In this document: positions 48,590 to 59,430 of the stretch, piece after piece
Numbering within the stretch: position 1 is the stretch's first letter
Layout: every line of letters starts with the position of its first letter
Assembly: GCA_009746045.1 (NCBI GenBank)
Contig: RPFO01000065.1
Span: 9,110,128 to 9,172,127 of the forward strand
DNA: 62,000 nucleotides
Source: Mesostigma viride
Taxonomy: Eukaryota; Streptophyta; Mesostigmatophyceae; Mesostigmatales; Mesostigmataceae
Direction: 5' to 3'
Translations under genes and position numbers: made by a program
The notes under the pieces: model-generated
Seen by the model: the letters and a program-made list of their open reading frames with translations, nothing else
Told to the model about the DNA's origin: nothing
Database searches by the model: none

Positions 48590-48948
48590 TATACCTTATA
48601 TAGTAATCCTTCATTCTATCGGAAGTGTTGTGAGGAACAGAGTTCTTTGTTGATTAGGGCGAGTGGTGGCGAGTAGCGCCCGTCTTTTTCACAACCCTTG
48701 CTTGTGTGCTGCTGCATAGGTGACAGTTTTGTGTACCTACCCGCCCTGGCAGAAGACAACACTCTTCCTCTAGCTACCCTTGTTCTTGGCTGCGGTGTGG
48801 CCGCGTGGTCGGTCGTCCTATACTTTTGCTGATCCGGCCCCGCTCTGGATTCTTCCTGTCCGTCGTCTACACTCAGTCAGCTCGATTTCAGATTCGCCAC
48901 TTAATACCTCTAGCTCTTCTGCTCCTATCGTGCAATCCTTGAGTGATT
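48590..48948. other. Spacer between the Copia element and its inverted relative; no gene seen
   Basis: After the target duplication this is unique sequence with no ORF of note. Confidence 0.4.
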
Positions 48949-49982
48949 CCGACCCTTGAAGTAGCTTGAAATGTCCTTCACTCCAGCTTGAAGCTTGAAC
49001 AGATGAGCTTTAATTAATGGCCAATGCCATTCCCCCCGCCCTTTCTTTTAAGAAACTGGAAAAGAAACAGATCTGCCACAGGGAAAACCATTCCATGAGA
49101 AATGGAGAAAAACCTATGGAAGTGGCATTACATACCGAGTACCACCAGATATTGGAAACACACAAAATTAAATACATACAGGTTATATTCTATGAGGTCT
49201 TCTCCAGGAATTAATCCCATCACCTCGGTAGAGCCTCCAGTACAATGACCTTCTGGCGGTGAGTTACATTAATCCCAGATACTAATCCCATAAAACCCAG
49301 TACATATTTAATATAAGCACATGTACAATTAAATCCATGACAATCAAATCCATGACAATTAATATACCACTTGACAAAGTAAGGCGTATTACAATAGTTT
49401 GCCTGTCATTCTCTCAACAGGGTAGTATCGGCGCCCGTCTTACGGCGCCCGTCTACTTGTCAGATGGTAAATTGCCACAGCAAACAAATGACAAAAATGA
49501 AATACATAGGCAACAATTAAATCCTGCCCTGGGGAACTAGGGAAGTCTGAACAGGCAAACACCTGAACAGGCCAGCTTGTAGAAACATAATACCAGGGAA
49601 TCGAACCCCGCCCTATAAACCCCAGAATGAAGGTTCCCAGACCAGTGTGAGAGGTATGTACAAGTATACATTTCTTTTAAAATAGAATACATGGTCTGTA
49701 ATGGACCTGTCAACCTTGTGTAGTCAACAGCATGAACCCCAGCCCAAACCTGGCTGTATCAGAGTGAGCGTACCATGGTCCATGAGCCTTAGTACAGACT
49801 AAAATACAGGTATTATGCCAGTCACAATGCTGACACTACCACACAATCTGCTCTCCAATGCCCTATAACCAGGCACCAGCTTAGACAGCTTGCTGAGATG
49901 GGTCCATCAGAGACTGAAGAACCTTGTATTGCACTGCTGCCTTCTGCACTAGCTTGGTCAAAGCATCAGCAGGATTGTCAAC
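48949..49982 (-). pseudogene. Inverted Copia relative: 3' UTR and end of RNase H
   Basis: Reverse complement of about 46,925-47,935, including the RNase H ending (PADALTKLVQ and the residues after it). It is broken at 49,982 by the foldback element and resumes at 50,416. It belongs to a second, minus-strand copy of the same family that lacks its 3' LTR. Confidence 0.8.
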
Positions 49983-50415
49983 AGTTAGGTTAAATAGTGC
50001 CGGAACCTTTTTGCCGTTGGGGCAAATCGGTCCGGAAGGCCGAATTAACTTGGGTGCTCGGAAGTGGTTATTCCGGGCAAAATAGTGTTCCGGACCGATT
50101 TTCCCCAACGGCAAAAAGGTTCCGGCACTATTTAACCTAACTAAAACCTGGCCCCGTGGAGGGGGAGTCGAATAGACGTGGAGACAACCGCCTAGGCTAG
50201 TGCACGCAAATGATATTGCGCCGGAACTGTCTCTGCATGGCAGGTTTCGAACCCCTGACCTCCAAGGTGCGCAGGTCGTATTAAGGTTAAATAGTGCCGG
50301 AACCTTTTTGCCGTTGGGGCAAATCGGTCCGGAACACTATTTTGCCCCGAATAACCACTTCCGAGCACCGATTTGCCCCAACGGCAAAAAGGTTCCGGCA
50401 CTATTTAACCTAACT
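49983..50415. mobile_element. 433-bp foldback element pair with 5-bp target duplication
   Basis: Begins AGTTAGGTTAAATAGTGCC and ends with its inverse complement. It is flanked by tcaac (49,978-49,982 and 50,416-50,420). Inside are two palindromic units (49,983-50,142 and 50,284-50,415) around 140 bp of unique sequence. Each unit folds on itself through CCGTTGGGG-type arms. It interrupts the inverted Copia copy. No ORF; a non-autonomous DNA element is likely. Confidence 0.72.
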
Positions 50416-50620
50416 TCAACCCCAGGGATATGCTCAATATTGTGTCACGGACGCGAGCTATGTCATCCAGACGCCCACTATGCACAAGACCGGTGACGTG
50501 CGCAAGGAATTTGTTTTCTGCGCATTTTCGACAAAGGCTAGACTAGTGACCGGGGGGGGGACACTAGCACTTGCAGCATAGGGGCAGGGGCAGGCGCGCC
50601 GGGCCAGGCACAGTCCGGCG

Positions 50621-50766
50621 AGTTAACGTAAAGGATTTACGTTAGATGGATAGAGATTGTTACGCTCTTTCCAACGTCCCTTAACCAAATGAGGCGTTCA
50701 AGGTGCCGTTGGAAAGAGCGTAACAATCTCTATCCATCTAACGTAAATCCTTTACTGTACGTTAAC
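50621..50766. repeat. Palindrome made of two Copia LTR ends
   Basis: The first 55 or so bases of the Copia LTR (AGTTAACGTAAAGG onward) are followed by a short centre and then their inverse complement, ending GTTAACT. Arms are nearly perfect. Confidence 0.75.
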
Positions 50767-50910
50767 TGGGCGCGCAGCATAAGAGCGGACGAAAGTGTAC
50801 GTGCGCGCGCGCCGGGCCAGGCACAGCTGGGCGCGCAGCACTGACTTGAGCGGACGGCAGCACAAGTGCGCAGCGTCGATCTAGAGGATCATACGCGAGT
50901 TAGTGGACAG

Positions 50911-50969
50911 CTGGAGCTGGAGCTGGAGCTGGAGCTGGAGCTGGAGCTGGAGCTGGAGCTGGAGCTGGA
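50911..50969 (+). repeat. (CTGGAG)n hexanucleotide array
   Basis: About ten uninterrupted units. It makes a Leu-Glu repeat in one frame, giving a 112-residue ORF that I do not regard as a gene. Confidence 0.85.
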
Positions 50970-52091
50970 CTGCTGGACTTCAACAGCGCCGAGGCTATTG
51001 ACAGGCCAGGTGTCTTTGTGGTGTAGAACAGCGGGTCAACGTTATGAGGACTGGACAGAAAATGGAAAAGGACAATTTGCGGTGCGGAGCCAGATCGCTG
51101 GAATGAATGCGAAATCGCTGGCAGCCCTACAAAGGGATTTCTTCTACAGTAGAAAGGAAAGATTAGAAGCAATGTTTGCTGGGCCACTCACACGCAAGGT
51201 GTGAGCGTGCAGATTGTTTGAAGGATATTATGCTTCGACCTTGGTGGTCGTGACTAAATGCCGAACATTCCCAGGGACAGAAATGCCGGAGCCTCTAGGA
51301 GATGAGATCGGCAACAGGGTAGCAATTTAGATTTGTCGGGATGCCTTCCTGCTCTTGTTGGCATGTGTGGTAAAAAGCCAGGACGGCAACTGGAATGCGG
51401 TTTCTGTTTGCATGGTTCAGGCAGCAAGATGGTTTTTGCACTCCTGGCTGGACTGACAAGTGTGGCCGCGTGTGTCATGCGTGTGGCATGACGAATGGTT
51501 TGGTTCATAGTCGAAGAGGACTCTCACGTAGCGTGTAGTCTCTTCGAGTCTCTCGTTAGTGGCCTTCGTGTTTCTCCCTTTCCTTGGGAGCAAGGCCGGT
51601 AGCATGTCATGGAGCGCTGCCTAACTGCGGGCTCGTGAGCATGGAGTGCATCGATATTGAGACTATCAACGTGTTGTAATTGTATTAACTTTCTCAATAA
51701 ATTCCGCATGTGCGGCTTCATCATCAGACTGTGCAAAGTGTGTGTTGTGAAAACATTGTTCTATAGCAGGGGAGGCAAAAGCATCATCTTGCACCATCAT
51801 CATTGTCGCAATTAGATTAGTTGGAGCGTCTAGCTAACGCCCCAGCAAGGATAGTCAAACGCGGCACGTGACGGTACACAAGGGGATCAATGAGGTGGTC
51901 ATCAGGCACGAGGGACAGTTCCTTGTCCTCGGCTGAGAACCCTCCTTTCGTTAATCATGGGACAGGTCCTCGCCCACCCCACAGGGCATGCAGTTAAGGC
52001 AGGCACGTCAGCTCAGCTCATTTGGGTTTTACCAAAGCTGAGTGGCCAGCCGCCATGGTGGCGCCGGAGATTGTGGCACGCAGACGCGACA

Positions 52092-52455
52092 ATTGGCCAA
52101 GGAGGACAATTCCTTAAGAAGGAGATAATCCAAGTCCCTACGTCTGGCCATCTGCCTGTGCACAAACTGCACCATCCCCATGGAGTCTGTTTTGAGAAGA
52201 GTGGTAACCTGAAGTGGCCAAGGAGTGTTAGAAGTCATCTGATGAAGCAACTCCTTCAGATAAAGGCTTGTGTGAATGCCTTCACAAATAGCCCTGCATT
52301 CTGCCACATCACTGCTGACAGCCACCCGTTTGTGCAGGCGACTAAACCAGCTCACCAAACTCCCCAGGCCGGCCCTCCTGTCTGAGCACAAAGAGCCCTG
52401 CAGCCCTGCCCCTGACCTTGGAGACCTGCCTGCTGTCCATTGAGCTATCCATGGC
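52092..52455 (-). pseudogene. Inverted Copia relative: RNase H fragment
   Basis: Reverse complement of about 46,550-46,905, encoding the VAECRAICEGIH and LKTDSMGMVQ segments. Between it and the adjacent minus-strand LTR are only about 25 bp similar to the start of the Copia interior, so gag, integrase and RT have been deleted. Confidence 0.8.
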
Positions 52456-52481
52456 ATTTGAAAAATTCGGCGTGTAATACG

Positions 52482-53100
52482 AGTTGTGAGAGAGTAATGC
52501 CGAAGAACGCCATGGCTCTTGCAGGAATGTTGCCTTTATTGAATAAGGAAAACACAGACGTAAGTCACGACACTTCCAAGACTGCACGCAGCACAGACGA
52601 CAAGGTCGGCAGTGCCAAGAGAACGTGCACGCAAGAGCTAGCGTCCTGGTGCTACCAAGTCACACATATAGCTTGCTAGGGACGCGTCCAAGTATTCAGC
52701 TGCACTGTCACAGCTGAACTGTCAATCAATTGATCACACAGACTCTGGCACGCCTTTGGCGCGCAGATCTATCAATTGTCCATACGGCTAGTCCTGTGGA
52801 CCTATCCGTACATTACTCAGCATCAACTGTCTCATAGGTCCTGGCGCGCTACAGCACGCCTACCTATCAATTGACCATCAAGTCCTGTACAAGTCCTGTC
52901 AACGTCCTGCGGACTATCAAAGTGACACTTGTACATCCTGTGTCCGTACGCGCCCACAGTGGCGCGCCGGGTACTGTCGGCACAGCCTATGTAGGAAACG
53001 TCATAACTTTTACGTCCCGTAACCAAAGGAGGCGTTCAAGGTGCGGTTGGAAAGAGCGTAACAATCTCTATCCATCTAACATAAATCCTTTACGTTAACT
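52482..53100 (-). repeat. 5' LTR of the inverted Copia relative
   Basis: Reverse complement of the Copia LTR, with AGTTGTGAGAG at the left edge and GTTAACT at 53,094-53,100. It is directly followed by a partial plus-strand LTR piece (53,101-53,185). Confidence 0.8.
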
Positions 53101-53185
53101 GACTTACGTCTGTGTTTTCTTTATTCAATAAAGGCAACATTCCTGCAAGAGCCATGGCGTCCTTCGGCATTCTACTCTCACAACT
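53101..53185 (+). repeat. Partial Copia LTR, 3' end
   Basis: Starts GACTTACGTCTGTG and ends CACAACT, matching the last 85 bp or so of the LTR in plus orientation. It abuts the inverted LTR with no spacer. Confidence 0.65.
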
Positions 53186-53218
53186 CCAAGGGGGGGGACA
53201 GCCCTCCAAGTTACGGCT

Positions 53219-53461
53219 GTGCCCCGCCCAGGTCAGGGACTCCCAAGCGTGGGGGCTTCCGTGCCAATTGATTCAGTGGCTCCAAGCGTCGTGGATCGAG
53301 TTCCTTTCCAGGAGCAGCCAGTGGCACAGCATCCCAGATTTGATTTTAACAGGGTGGGGCCTCAGCGGGGGCCACCTGGGTTTGTGGCACCTCGTGTCAC
53401 GTGTTATTACTGCCAACAGCAGGGCCACATCCGTAAGGACTGCCCTCGCTGGCGTAGCTAG
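53219..53461 (+). pseudogene. Gag fragment with zinc knuckle
   Basis: An 80-residue open frame ends with CYYCQQQGHIRKDC (C-x2-C-x4-H-x4-C) after a Pro/Val-rich stretch. There is no upstream capsid domain or downstream pol. It lies after the partial LTR, so it may belong to another related element. Confidence 0.6.
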
Positions 53462-54263
53462 GCAAAGGGGCCAAGGTGGGAATAACAACCCAGCCTGACA
53501 GGCTCAGCCTTCCCTGGGCTTGCTAGGGTCCGCCAGGGAGGGGGCTAAGAGTGACCCCCCCATTACTCTGGATCTCACTGAGAAAGTTGAGTTGCTCCCT
53601 GAACGGCTTGAGAGTCTCCCAGTTGAGGTTGATTGAGAGTCTCCCTGCACAGGTTGAGGGTACATCCATGGAGGAAGAACACGATGGGGTAGTGACTGGG
53701 TCTTCCCACGTAACCGTGGTGAAAGCAGTTCCCACAAGGCAACATCGTGCCCACATGGCTCTTGGAGGTAGTAGTTAGTCTCCATGCTTTGCTGTAGACT
53801 AAGTCTCAAAGGCATTGTGAATACAACGTATGAATAAGCCTTGTAAACCTACGTTGGTATGTGAATATAAATACCACGTGGGCTATGCAGATAGGAATGC
53901 TAGTCGAGTCGCATACGTTTCCCTAGATAGGTACTTTGGGTACTGAGGTACGTGACAGATGTCAGTACCCAGTATACGTAGTGTCCTGTCATTGGACGGT
54001 ACTAGAGTATCCTAGATAGGGACCGTACTGCAGCGTGCATTGATTTGTGATCGCACGATGCAGTGACTAGACTGCTACCTGTCATCGTGTGGCCTCAGGC
54101 CAACGGTCTGCACCCAACGGTCACTGGCGGCGCAGCCGGGGAGAGGAACGTTGATAAAGGGTAAACCTATTTTCTAATGAACCAAGCAATTCATTGCTCA
54201 CAGCTTTCAGTGTTCTCAAGCAATATATCCCACCGCATTCTAACTTGAATTTTATTTGCTACC
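53462..54263. other. Unassigned; LTR-like sequence with TATA box
   Basis: No gene. ATATAAATACC near 53,865 and the start of a gag-like ORF at 54,264 suggest the end of an LTR and a leader, but no partner LTR is seen in the window. Confidence 0.35.
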
Positions 54264-54791
54264 ATGGCTATCACGAACAAGAATGTCGCTAAGAAGCTTA
54301 CCTATACAACGAGGATGATGATGGGCAGGATCGGCGGATGCCCAGAGACAACAACAAGAAGCCGGCTGGCGATGCGGCCATTTCCAAGAAAAAGAAAAAG
54401 AACAAAAAGACTCACAATGGTTGCCAGGACGAGGGGACGGCGGCTGCAAAGCCGACCGACCTACCCCCCTCCCCTGCGAGGCCGGAGGCCGAGACGGCTC
54501 CCCCCGGGGAGACCGGCTTACCCTCGACTCCGGCGGCCGCCCCAGCCGCAACCACGGCTGGCGCGGCCATGGCTGCGGAGACCTCGGTGGTAAACCCCAC
54601 TGAGGCTCCACAGTCCGGCCCCACGTTGCCATCTCTTCGGGAGCGTATGCCCCGTCAGACGGCCTCGGTGGCACCGGACGGGACGATTACCTTTCGTCCC
54701 GCCACATCAAACCTTAATGTCCCTTTCGCCCAGGGACATAACCACATTGAGCTAACGTTTGGGCGACCCTCTGCGTCCCTTCTTCGCAAGA
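54264..54791 (+). pseudogene. Gag-like ORF interrupted by the CACTA element
   Basis: The ATG at 54,264 (TACCATGGC) opens a short frame. Coding then continues in the -1 frame (54,338-54,811) as a Lys-rich then Ala/Pro-rich protein with a more ordered end (NVPFAQGHNHIELTFGR). The frame runs six codons past 54,791, where CACTAGG begins, and those codons appear to belong to the transposon. I do not recognise a specific family. Confidence 0.45.
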
Positions 54792-54811
54792 CACTAGGAA
54801 CTCGGCTTTGA

Positions 54812-55145
54812 GAATGGGTGAGAAATCGTGAGAAAAAGGGTGAGAAAGGTGAGAAAAAGGGTGAGAAATGGGTGAGAATGGGTGAGAAAGGTGAGAAAAA
54901 AGGGTGAGAATGGGGTGAGAATGGGTGAGAAAACACGTTTCTCACCCGGGTGAGATTGCCCCAAAAAGGTCAAAAAAGGGGAAAAACGTGAGAAAAATCT
55001 CAAGAAAACAGGACGTGAGATAAGTGAGAAAAACGGGAGGTGTGAAACGTGAGAAAAGTGAGAAAATCAGGACGTGAGAAAAGTGAGAAAAGTGAGAAAA
55101 ACAGGACGTGAGAAAAGTGAGAAAAGTGAGAAAACACAGCGCTGA
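54812..55145 (+). repeat. Subterminal GTGAGAA array
   Basis: About 30 copies of GTGAGAA(A) occur in 330 bp, mostly in one orientation, with an inverted copy near 54,943 (TTTCTCACCCGGGTGAG). Placed just inside the proposed CACTA end, it resembles the transposase-accessory binding arrays of En/Spm-like elements. Confidence 0.75.
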
Positions 55146-55470
55146 AAAACACACCCATAATGCAATATGCTGGCAGCCATGCACATGCAGGCAGTGCCAG
55201 TAACAACCGCTGTTCAAAACAGCACGAACAATCATGATTTTTTCATTAAATGTTTGAATAATTTTAATGTTTACAGCTGCAAGAACCCGTTGATTCAACT
55301 ATTCAACACTGTTACGGCGTTATGTACATCTTCGGCATTCAATGCCTGTTCAACACATGCAGTCTGTAATGGCGTTATGACATCTTCGGCATTCAATGCC
55401 TTTCATCAAATACTATATGGCAGCTAGCTAACATCGCGGGCCGCTCGACAGGGCGTCACATGCTGACTTT
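55146..55470. other. Non-coding, with a short direct repeat
   Basis: CATCTTCGGCATTCAATGCCT occurs twice (about 55,328 and 55,381). No gene; probably part of the CACTA subterminal region. Confidence 0.45.
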
Positions 55471-58400
55471 TTATTCTCGTGGTGCCTGCAAGAAATCAAG
55501 CAAACCGACACAATATATGCAAGAGGAAAAGAAATCAGATCCTTGACATAGATGTAAGCGTTCTACAATGATCTTGAGCTCATCACCACCTAACAATCCA
55601 TGCAGCAAATGTGTATGGCAAATCAAACCAAGCAACATACAATTCCACACATCCATGCATGCAAGAGGGGAAAAAAAAACAGGCCCTTGCAGATAAACAT
55701 CTATACCTTCAAATGCCAAAAACATGACACCTATAATTCCCCCCCAAATGAAAGCAGTGCAGCTAACCTTGGATGGTGATGCAACTGACGACGCCGATGA
55801 CATGGTATCGTCATCGGCGTCGTCAGTGTCAGTCCTCCCACCACGTTGTTCTTCGAAGGCGGTCCAGTTTACCTGCAAGTAAGAGGCATACAAGGAAGTC
55901 AACTAAATCATGTTCAGGAAAACTTAATTGCAGAAAAAAGATGCTATCAATAAATGGCGATTTTTATAGCGGAACAAAATTTCAGAAATCATAGGGGGAA
56001 AAACAACAAAACCTAATCAGCCAACATAATTTACCATGATTACATGAACAACAATATGGCATGCATGCAAGATGCAAACAACTTATTTTTAGGCACGACT
56101 AAAAAGGTATACTTACCGATGTCATCCCCGTTGCCGTCGAGATGTCCATAGTCGCAGTACCCTGCTGCCGGGCGCGAACAAGGGCCTTTTGTTTTGCTAG
56201 GAGGGCTTCTAGCCTGGCCAGTTCTCGCTCTGCCTCCTTCAAATCCGGCTCGAGCTCCATATCCACGTCGCTGAATTCCAGTTTAGCAGGCGCAACCGAC
56301 AGCACCGTCGGCGTGGCGACCTCCGCCTTGGCCTGCGCCGCTGCCGGCGTGGCGACCTCCGCCTTGGCCTGCGCCGCTGCCGGCGTGGCGACCTCCGCCT
56401 TGGCCTGCGCCGCTGCCGGCGTGGCGACCTCCGCCTTGGCCTGCGCCGCTGCCGGCGTGGCGACCTCCGCCTTGGCCTGCGCCGCTGCCGGCGTGGCGAC
56501 CTCCGCCTTGGCCTGCGCCGCCGCCGCCGTGGCAACCTCCGCCTTGGCTTTCTCCACAGCAGGCGTGGTGACTACCACCTTTGTCCCTGCCTTTGCCTCG
56601 CTGCCCTGCACCGCAGCCCCAGCCACAACTCCCTTCGCACGCTTCACAGGCACCTGCTGCGCGGACTCCTCCACCTGTCTCTTTTTCACCGGATCCTGCA
56701 TGTTGTTGGGGTCCACAGAGGCAGCAGCCTTCACGGCTGCTTGGGACCGCTTGAGGACTCGGTACGCCGTCATGTCCTCGGGGTACACTCCATCAAGAGC
56801 CACCCAAGCACATATTTCCTTGCTGTTCTCGTCTTGGGGGAGGTCGTTGAGGGCGAGCTCGTAAGTCTTGCTTGCGCCGTCATGCTCGACGAACAGGATT
56901 GAGTGTGGGATCTTCCTTTTCTTGTTGATGGAGCAGACTTTACCAAACTCCCAGATCCACTCATCCTGGTCCTTCTTAGGGTCCTCTAGGAGAAACCGCA
57001 CGGCGATGAACATCCCGATTTTCGGCTGGGCATCCTTTCGGATGGTGGCCACGCGGCTGAGCTGCGGCAGAAAGTGACCAAGGCCCAGGTCGAGGGGGGT
57101 ACCGCGTTCCTTTTTTATTTGGGGCTCCCGTTCCTTCTTGAGTTTCTTTGGCGGCACATCAGCTTTCTTCTCTACTTTGTTTTTCTGCGTCTTTGGAATG
57201 AACGGCGCCGCGGCCTCGGCTGCCGGCGCCGCGGCCTCGGCTGCCGGCGCCGCGGCCTTGGCTGCCGGCGCCGCGGCCTTGGCTGCCGGCGCCGCGGCCT
57301 TGGCTGCCGGCGCCGCGGCCTTGGCTGCCGGCGCCGCTGCCTTGGCTGCCGGCGCCGCGGCCTTGGCTGCCGGCGCCGCGGCCTTGGCTGCCGGCGCCGC
57401 GGCCTTGGCTGCCGGCGCCGCGGCCTTGGCTGCCGGCGCCGCGGTTTCTGCGGCGGGGGGAGCCGACGTGGCCGATGGGGAAGCGGCCACGGCAAGGACA
57501 GGGTTCCTTGGTGGCACAGGGGGCGGCGCCATGATATAGACGACCGACTGTTCTGAAGCTGAGGCCGGCTTTGTAGATTGCTCAAGTGCAGCGAGCCTGG
57601 CCCGGAGGAGCGCGATTTCCTGCTCCTGGGGCGTCAGGGTGTTCTCGACCTGCGCATGCCACAATTTCGGGGAAACGGACACAACCAACTAGGTACAATA
57701 GTTAGAGGACGTGATTTCTTGAGCTATTTGCTCATCTGACATGGGGGCGCTTGAAAATGGCAAAGGCAAAGCGGAGCCCGCCGCCTTAAGGCGGGCGTAA
57801 CAGGTTGGTGGGGTGCTGGCATGCATAAATAAATGGGGTGGGGTGCTGGCATGCATAAATAAATGGGGTGGGGTGCTGGCATGCATAAATAAATGGGGTG
57901 GGGTGCTGGCATGCAAAAATAAATGGGGTGGGGTGCTGGCATGGATTACATGTATTAAAATTTTTTTATAGGCTTGTCAGTCACTGTAGCATTTCTTAAC
58001 CAGATTTATATAAGGGCGCGTGAATGCCCACGGTTTAAAAAGAACATGGTCACGAGCATGGAGAGTGGAAAGCAACAATCTTTGCGGACGACATACAGTA
58101 AGCTAGTAGCCAGAATGCTTTCTTGCCGTAACCTACCTTGGCCGGGGCTTGTGGCTCGAGGTGAGTCTTGTGTTGCTTGGGATTCGCCATCTTGGGCTTT
58201 GGCACCCCGACCTTCACCTAAGATCGTGCGAGTGATACGACGATTGTGAGGACAAAGACAAGCAAATCAATTAAAAGAAGGAACTTGACGTCGAAGCTAG
58301 CGGCAAGTACACATTTTACTCCAATACTAATGGTGCCGGATCAGAAAATATTGCATGCATGAAGTTCGGTTGCCTTTGCATCGGGAAAAGAAAAGCATTC

Positions 58401-58921
58401 AGTTCGAATAAGTCCAATGTAGAGCTTAGCTATACCTTTGGCGTGTCCAGGTTGGTTAGGTTGGCCAAGGCACCCCCCTCGTCCGGGTTGCGAACGCCGC
58501 GCTTCCCGCTATTTGCCTTGTACTTCGAATTCGACAAGTATCGAGACAGCTCGGCGGCTACAAATTTCCGCGCCGGCTGGAATACCGGAGCCTTGCCCGC
58601 CTTCGCGGGGTCCACTTTATGCAATTCCTCGTACCTCCGCTTTGCTGACTCAAAAACTGAGTTTGCTAATGCCCCCGCAAAATCGCATATTTTTAGCAGT
58701 CTATCGACAACTGCGGCAACTAACGCAGCATCTTGTTTAGCTTTTGGGTCCCCAATGTGAAGGTACCTCCGCGATAGCACCGCTATCTGGCTGCGGAGGA
58801 CTGCCAGCCGGTTACTCTCGGCGACAAATGGCAAAGGGACTTCCTCGCTGATCTTGTTAACACGGAATGAGCGCCACTCTTCCTCTGTGGCCATGTAAGG
58901 CCCATCCTGCTCTGCTGCCAT
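55471..58921 (-). CDS. Five-exon gene for an Ala-rich protein, possible TNPA-like accessory
   Basis: Proposed exons (minus strand): 58,921-58,436, 58,217-58,137, 57,649-56,117, 55,872-55,768, 55,485-55,471. All junctions are GT..AG and phase 0, giving about 739 residues. Exon 1 is helical and its start is uncertain (upstream ATGs exist). Exon 3 holds eleven or so AAPAAKA heptads, a basic linker, and an SH3/Tudor-like fold around IGMFIAVRFLLEDP, WEFGKVCSINKKRK and YELALNDLP. About six 12-residue EVATPAAAQAKA units and a charged coiled coil follow. Exon 4 is acidic. It is divergent from the transposase, which suggests a DNA-binding accessory role. No family is recognised. Confidence 0.6.
57797..57955 (+). 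repeat. 30-bp tandem repeat in an intron
   Basis: Five units of GGGTGCTGGCATGCATAAAT plus AAATGGGGTG, period 30 bp. It lies in the second intron of the minus-strand gene. Confidence 0.85.
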
Positions 58922-59430
58922 GTAACTACCCAACGGCGGTTGGGTAGAAAAGTTGGAACCTGGGTCAATGCGTCGGCCGCCTGTGTTTGCGGCTCCATGG
59001 CAACAACGACTCCTTTCAGTGGACGCGGCAAATTGAACGCATACATCATCTTGAAATCTTGACCGTCCATCTGCACCGATCCGACGACTCATGCAGTATC
59101 CCGCTTTTTTTTGTCTTGCAGGAGAGCCGTTGGCCGGTTCCCAACGCGTGCGACCACTGGTCTGCATTAACTTAACTTACCTTAAGTTCTCCAGAGAAGT
59201 GACCCAAGCCGTCGGTTGGCACTCATCGACGTCAGCCGCAGTGTGTTGACGCGTCCGCGCGATTCACGCGGCGGCACCAAACGGCACCTACCGACAGAGG
59301 GAGCACCGCGCAACTTAAACAACGCGTTCGTTTTGAGGTCTGCTGTGGCTTCGACGATTTCGCATCAAGTCTGACGCGGGGCCTTCCGTGACTTTACATT
59401 TACTGTCTTATTTATTCCTGAATACTAACA
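58922..59430. promoter_or_regulatory. Divergent promoter region of the CACTA genes
   Basis: The sequence between the two start codons contains further ATGs on the minus strand (an alternative 82-residue N-terminal extension) and a GC-rich part near 59,215-59,290. TTATTTATT lies 22-14 bp before the transposase ATG. It probably holds both promoters. Confidence 0.4.

Larger units (their letters stand above)
50443..52091. mobile_element. 1.65-kb TG..CA insertion, non-coding
   Basis: It lies between two parts of the inverted Copia RNase H gene that are contiguous in the intact copy. It starts TGTCACGGACGCGAG and ends CAGACGCGACA. The 4-bp attg is present on both sides (50,439-50,442 and 52,092-52,095). 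It holds an LTR-end palindrome, a hexanucleotide array and no convincing gene. It could be a large non-autonomous element. Confidence 0.55.

Noticed and set aside
50243-50258. tRNA-like B-box (GGTTTCGAACCCC) suggesting a tRNA gene or SINE
   Set aside because: No convincing acceptor stem, anticodon arm or A-box at the right distance on either strand; it lies in the spacer of a foldback element.
50866-51204. 112-residue ORF with Leu-Glu repeats
   Set aside because: It is generated by the CTGGAG array; no other coding sign.
57074-57556. Plus-strand Arg/Gly-Cys repeat ORF opposite the Ala-rich gene
   Set aside because: It is the antisense of the AAPAAKA repeats; splice sites and frame support the minus strand.
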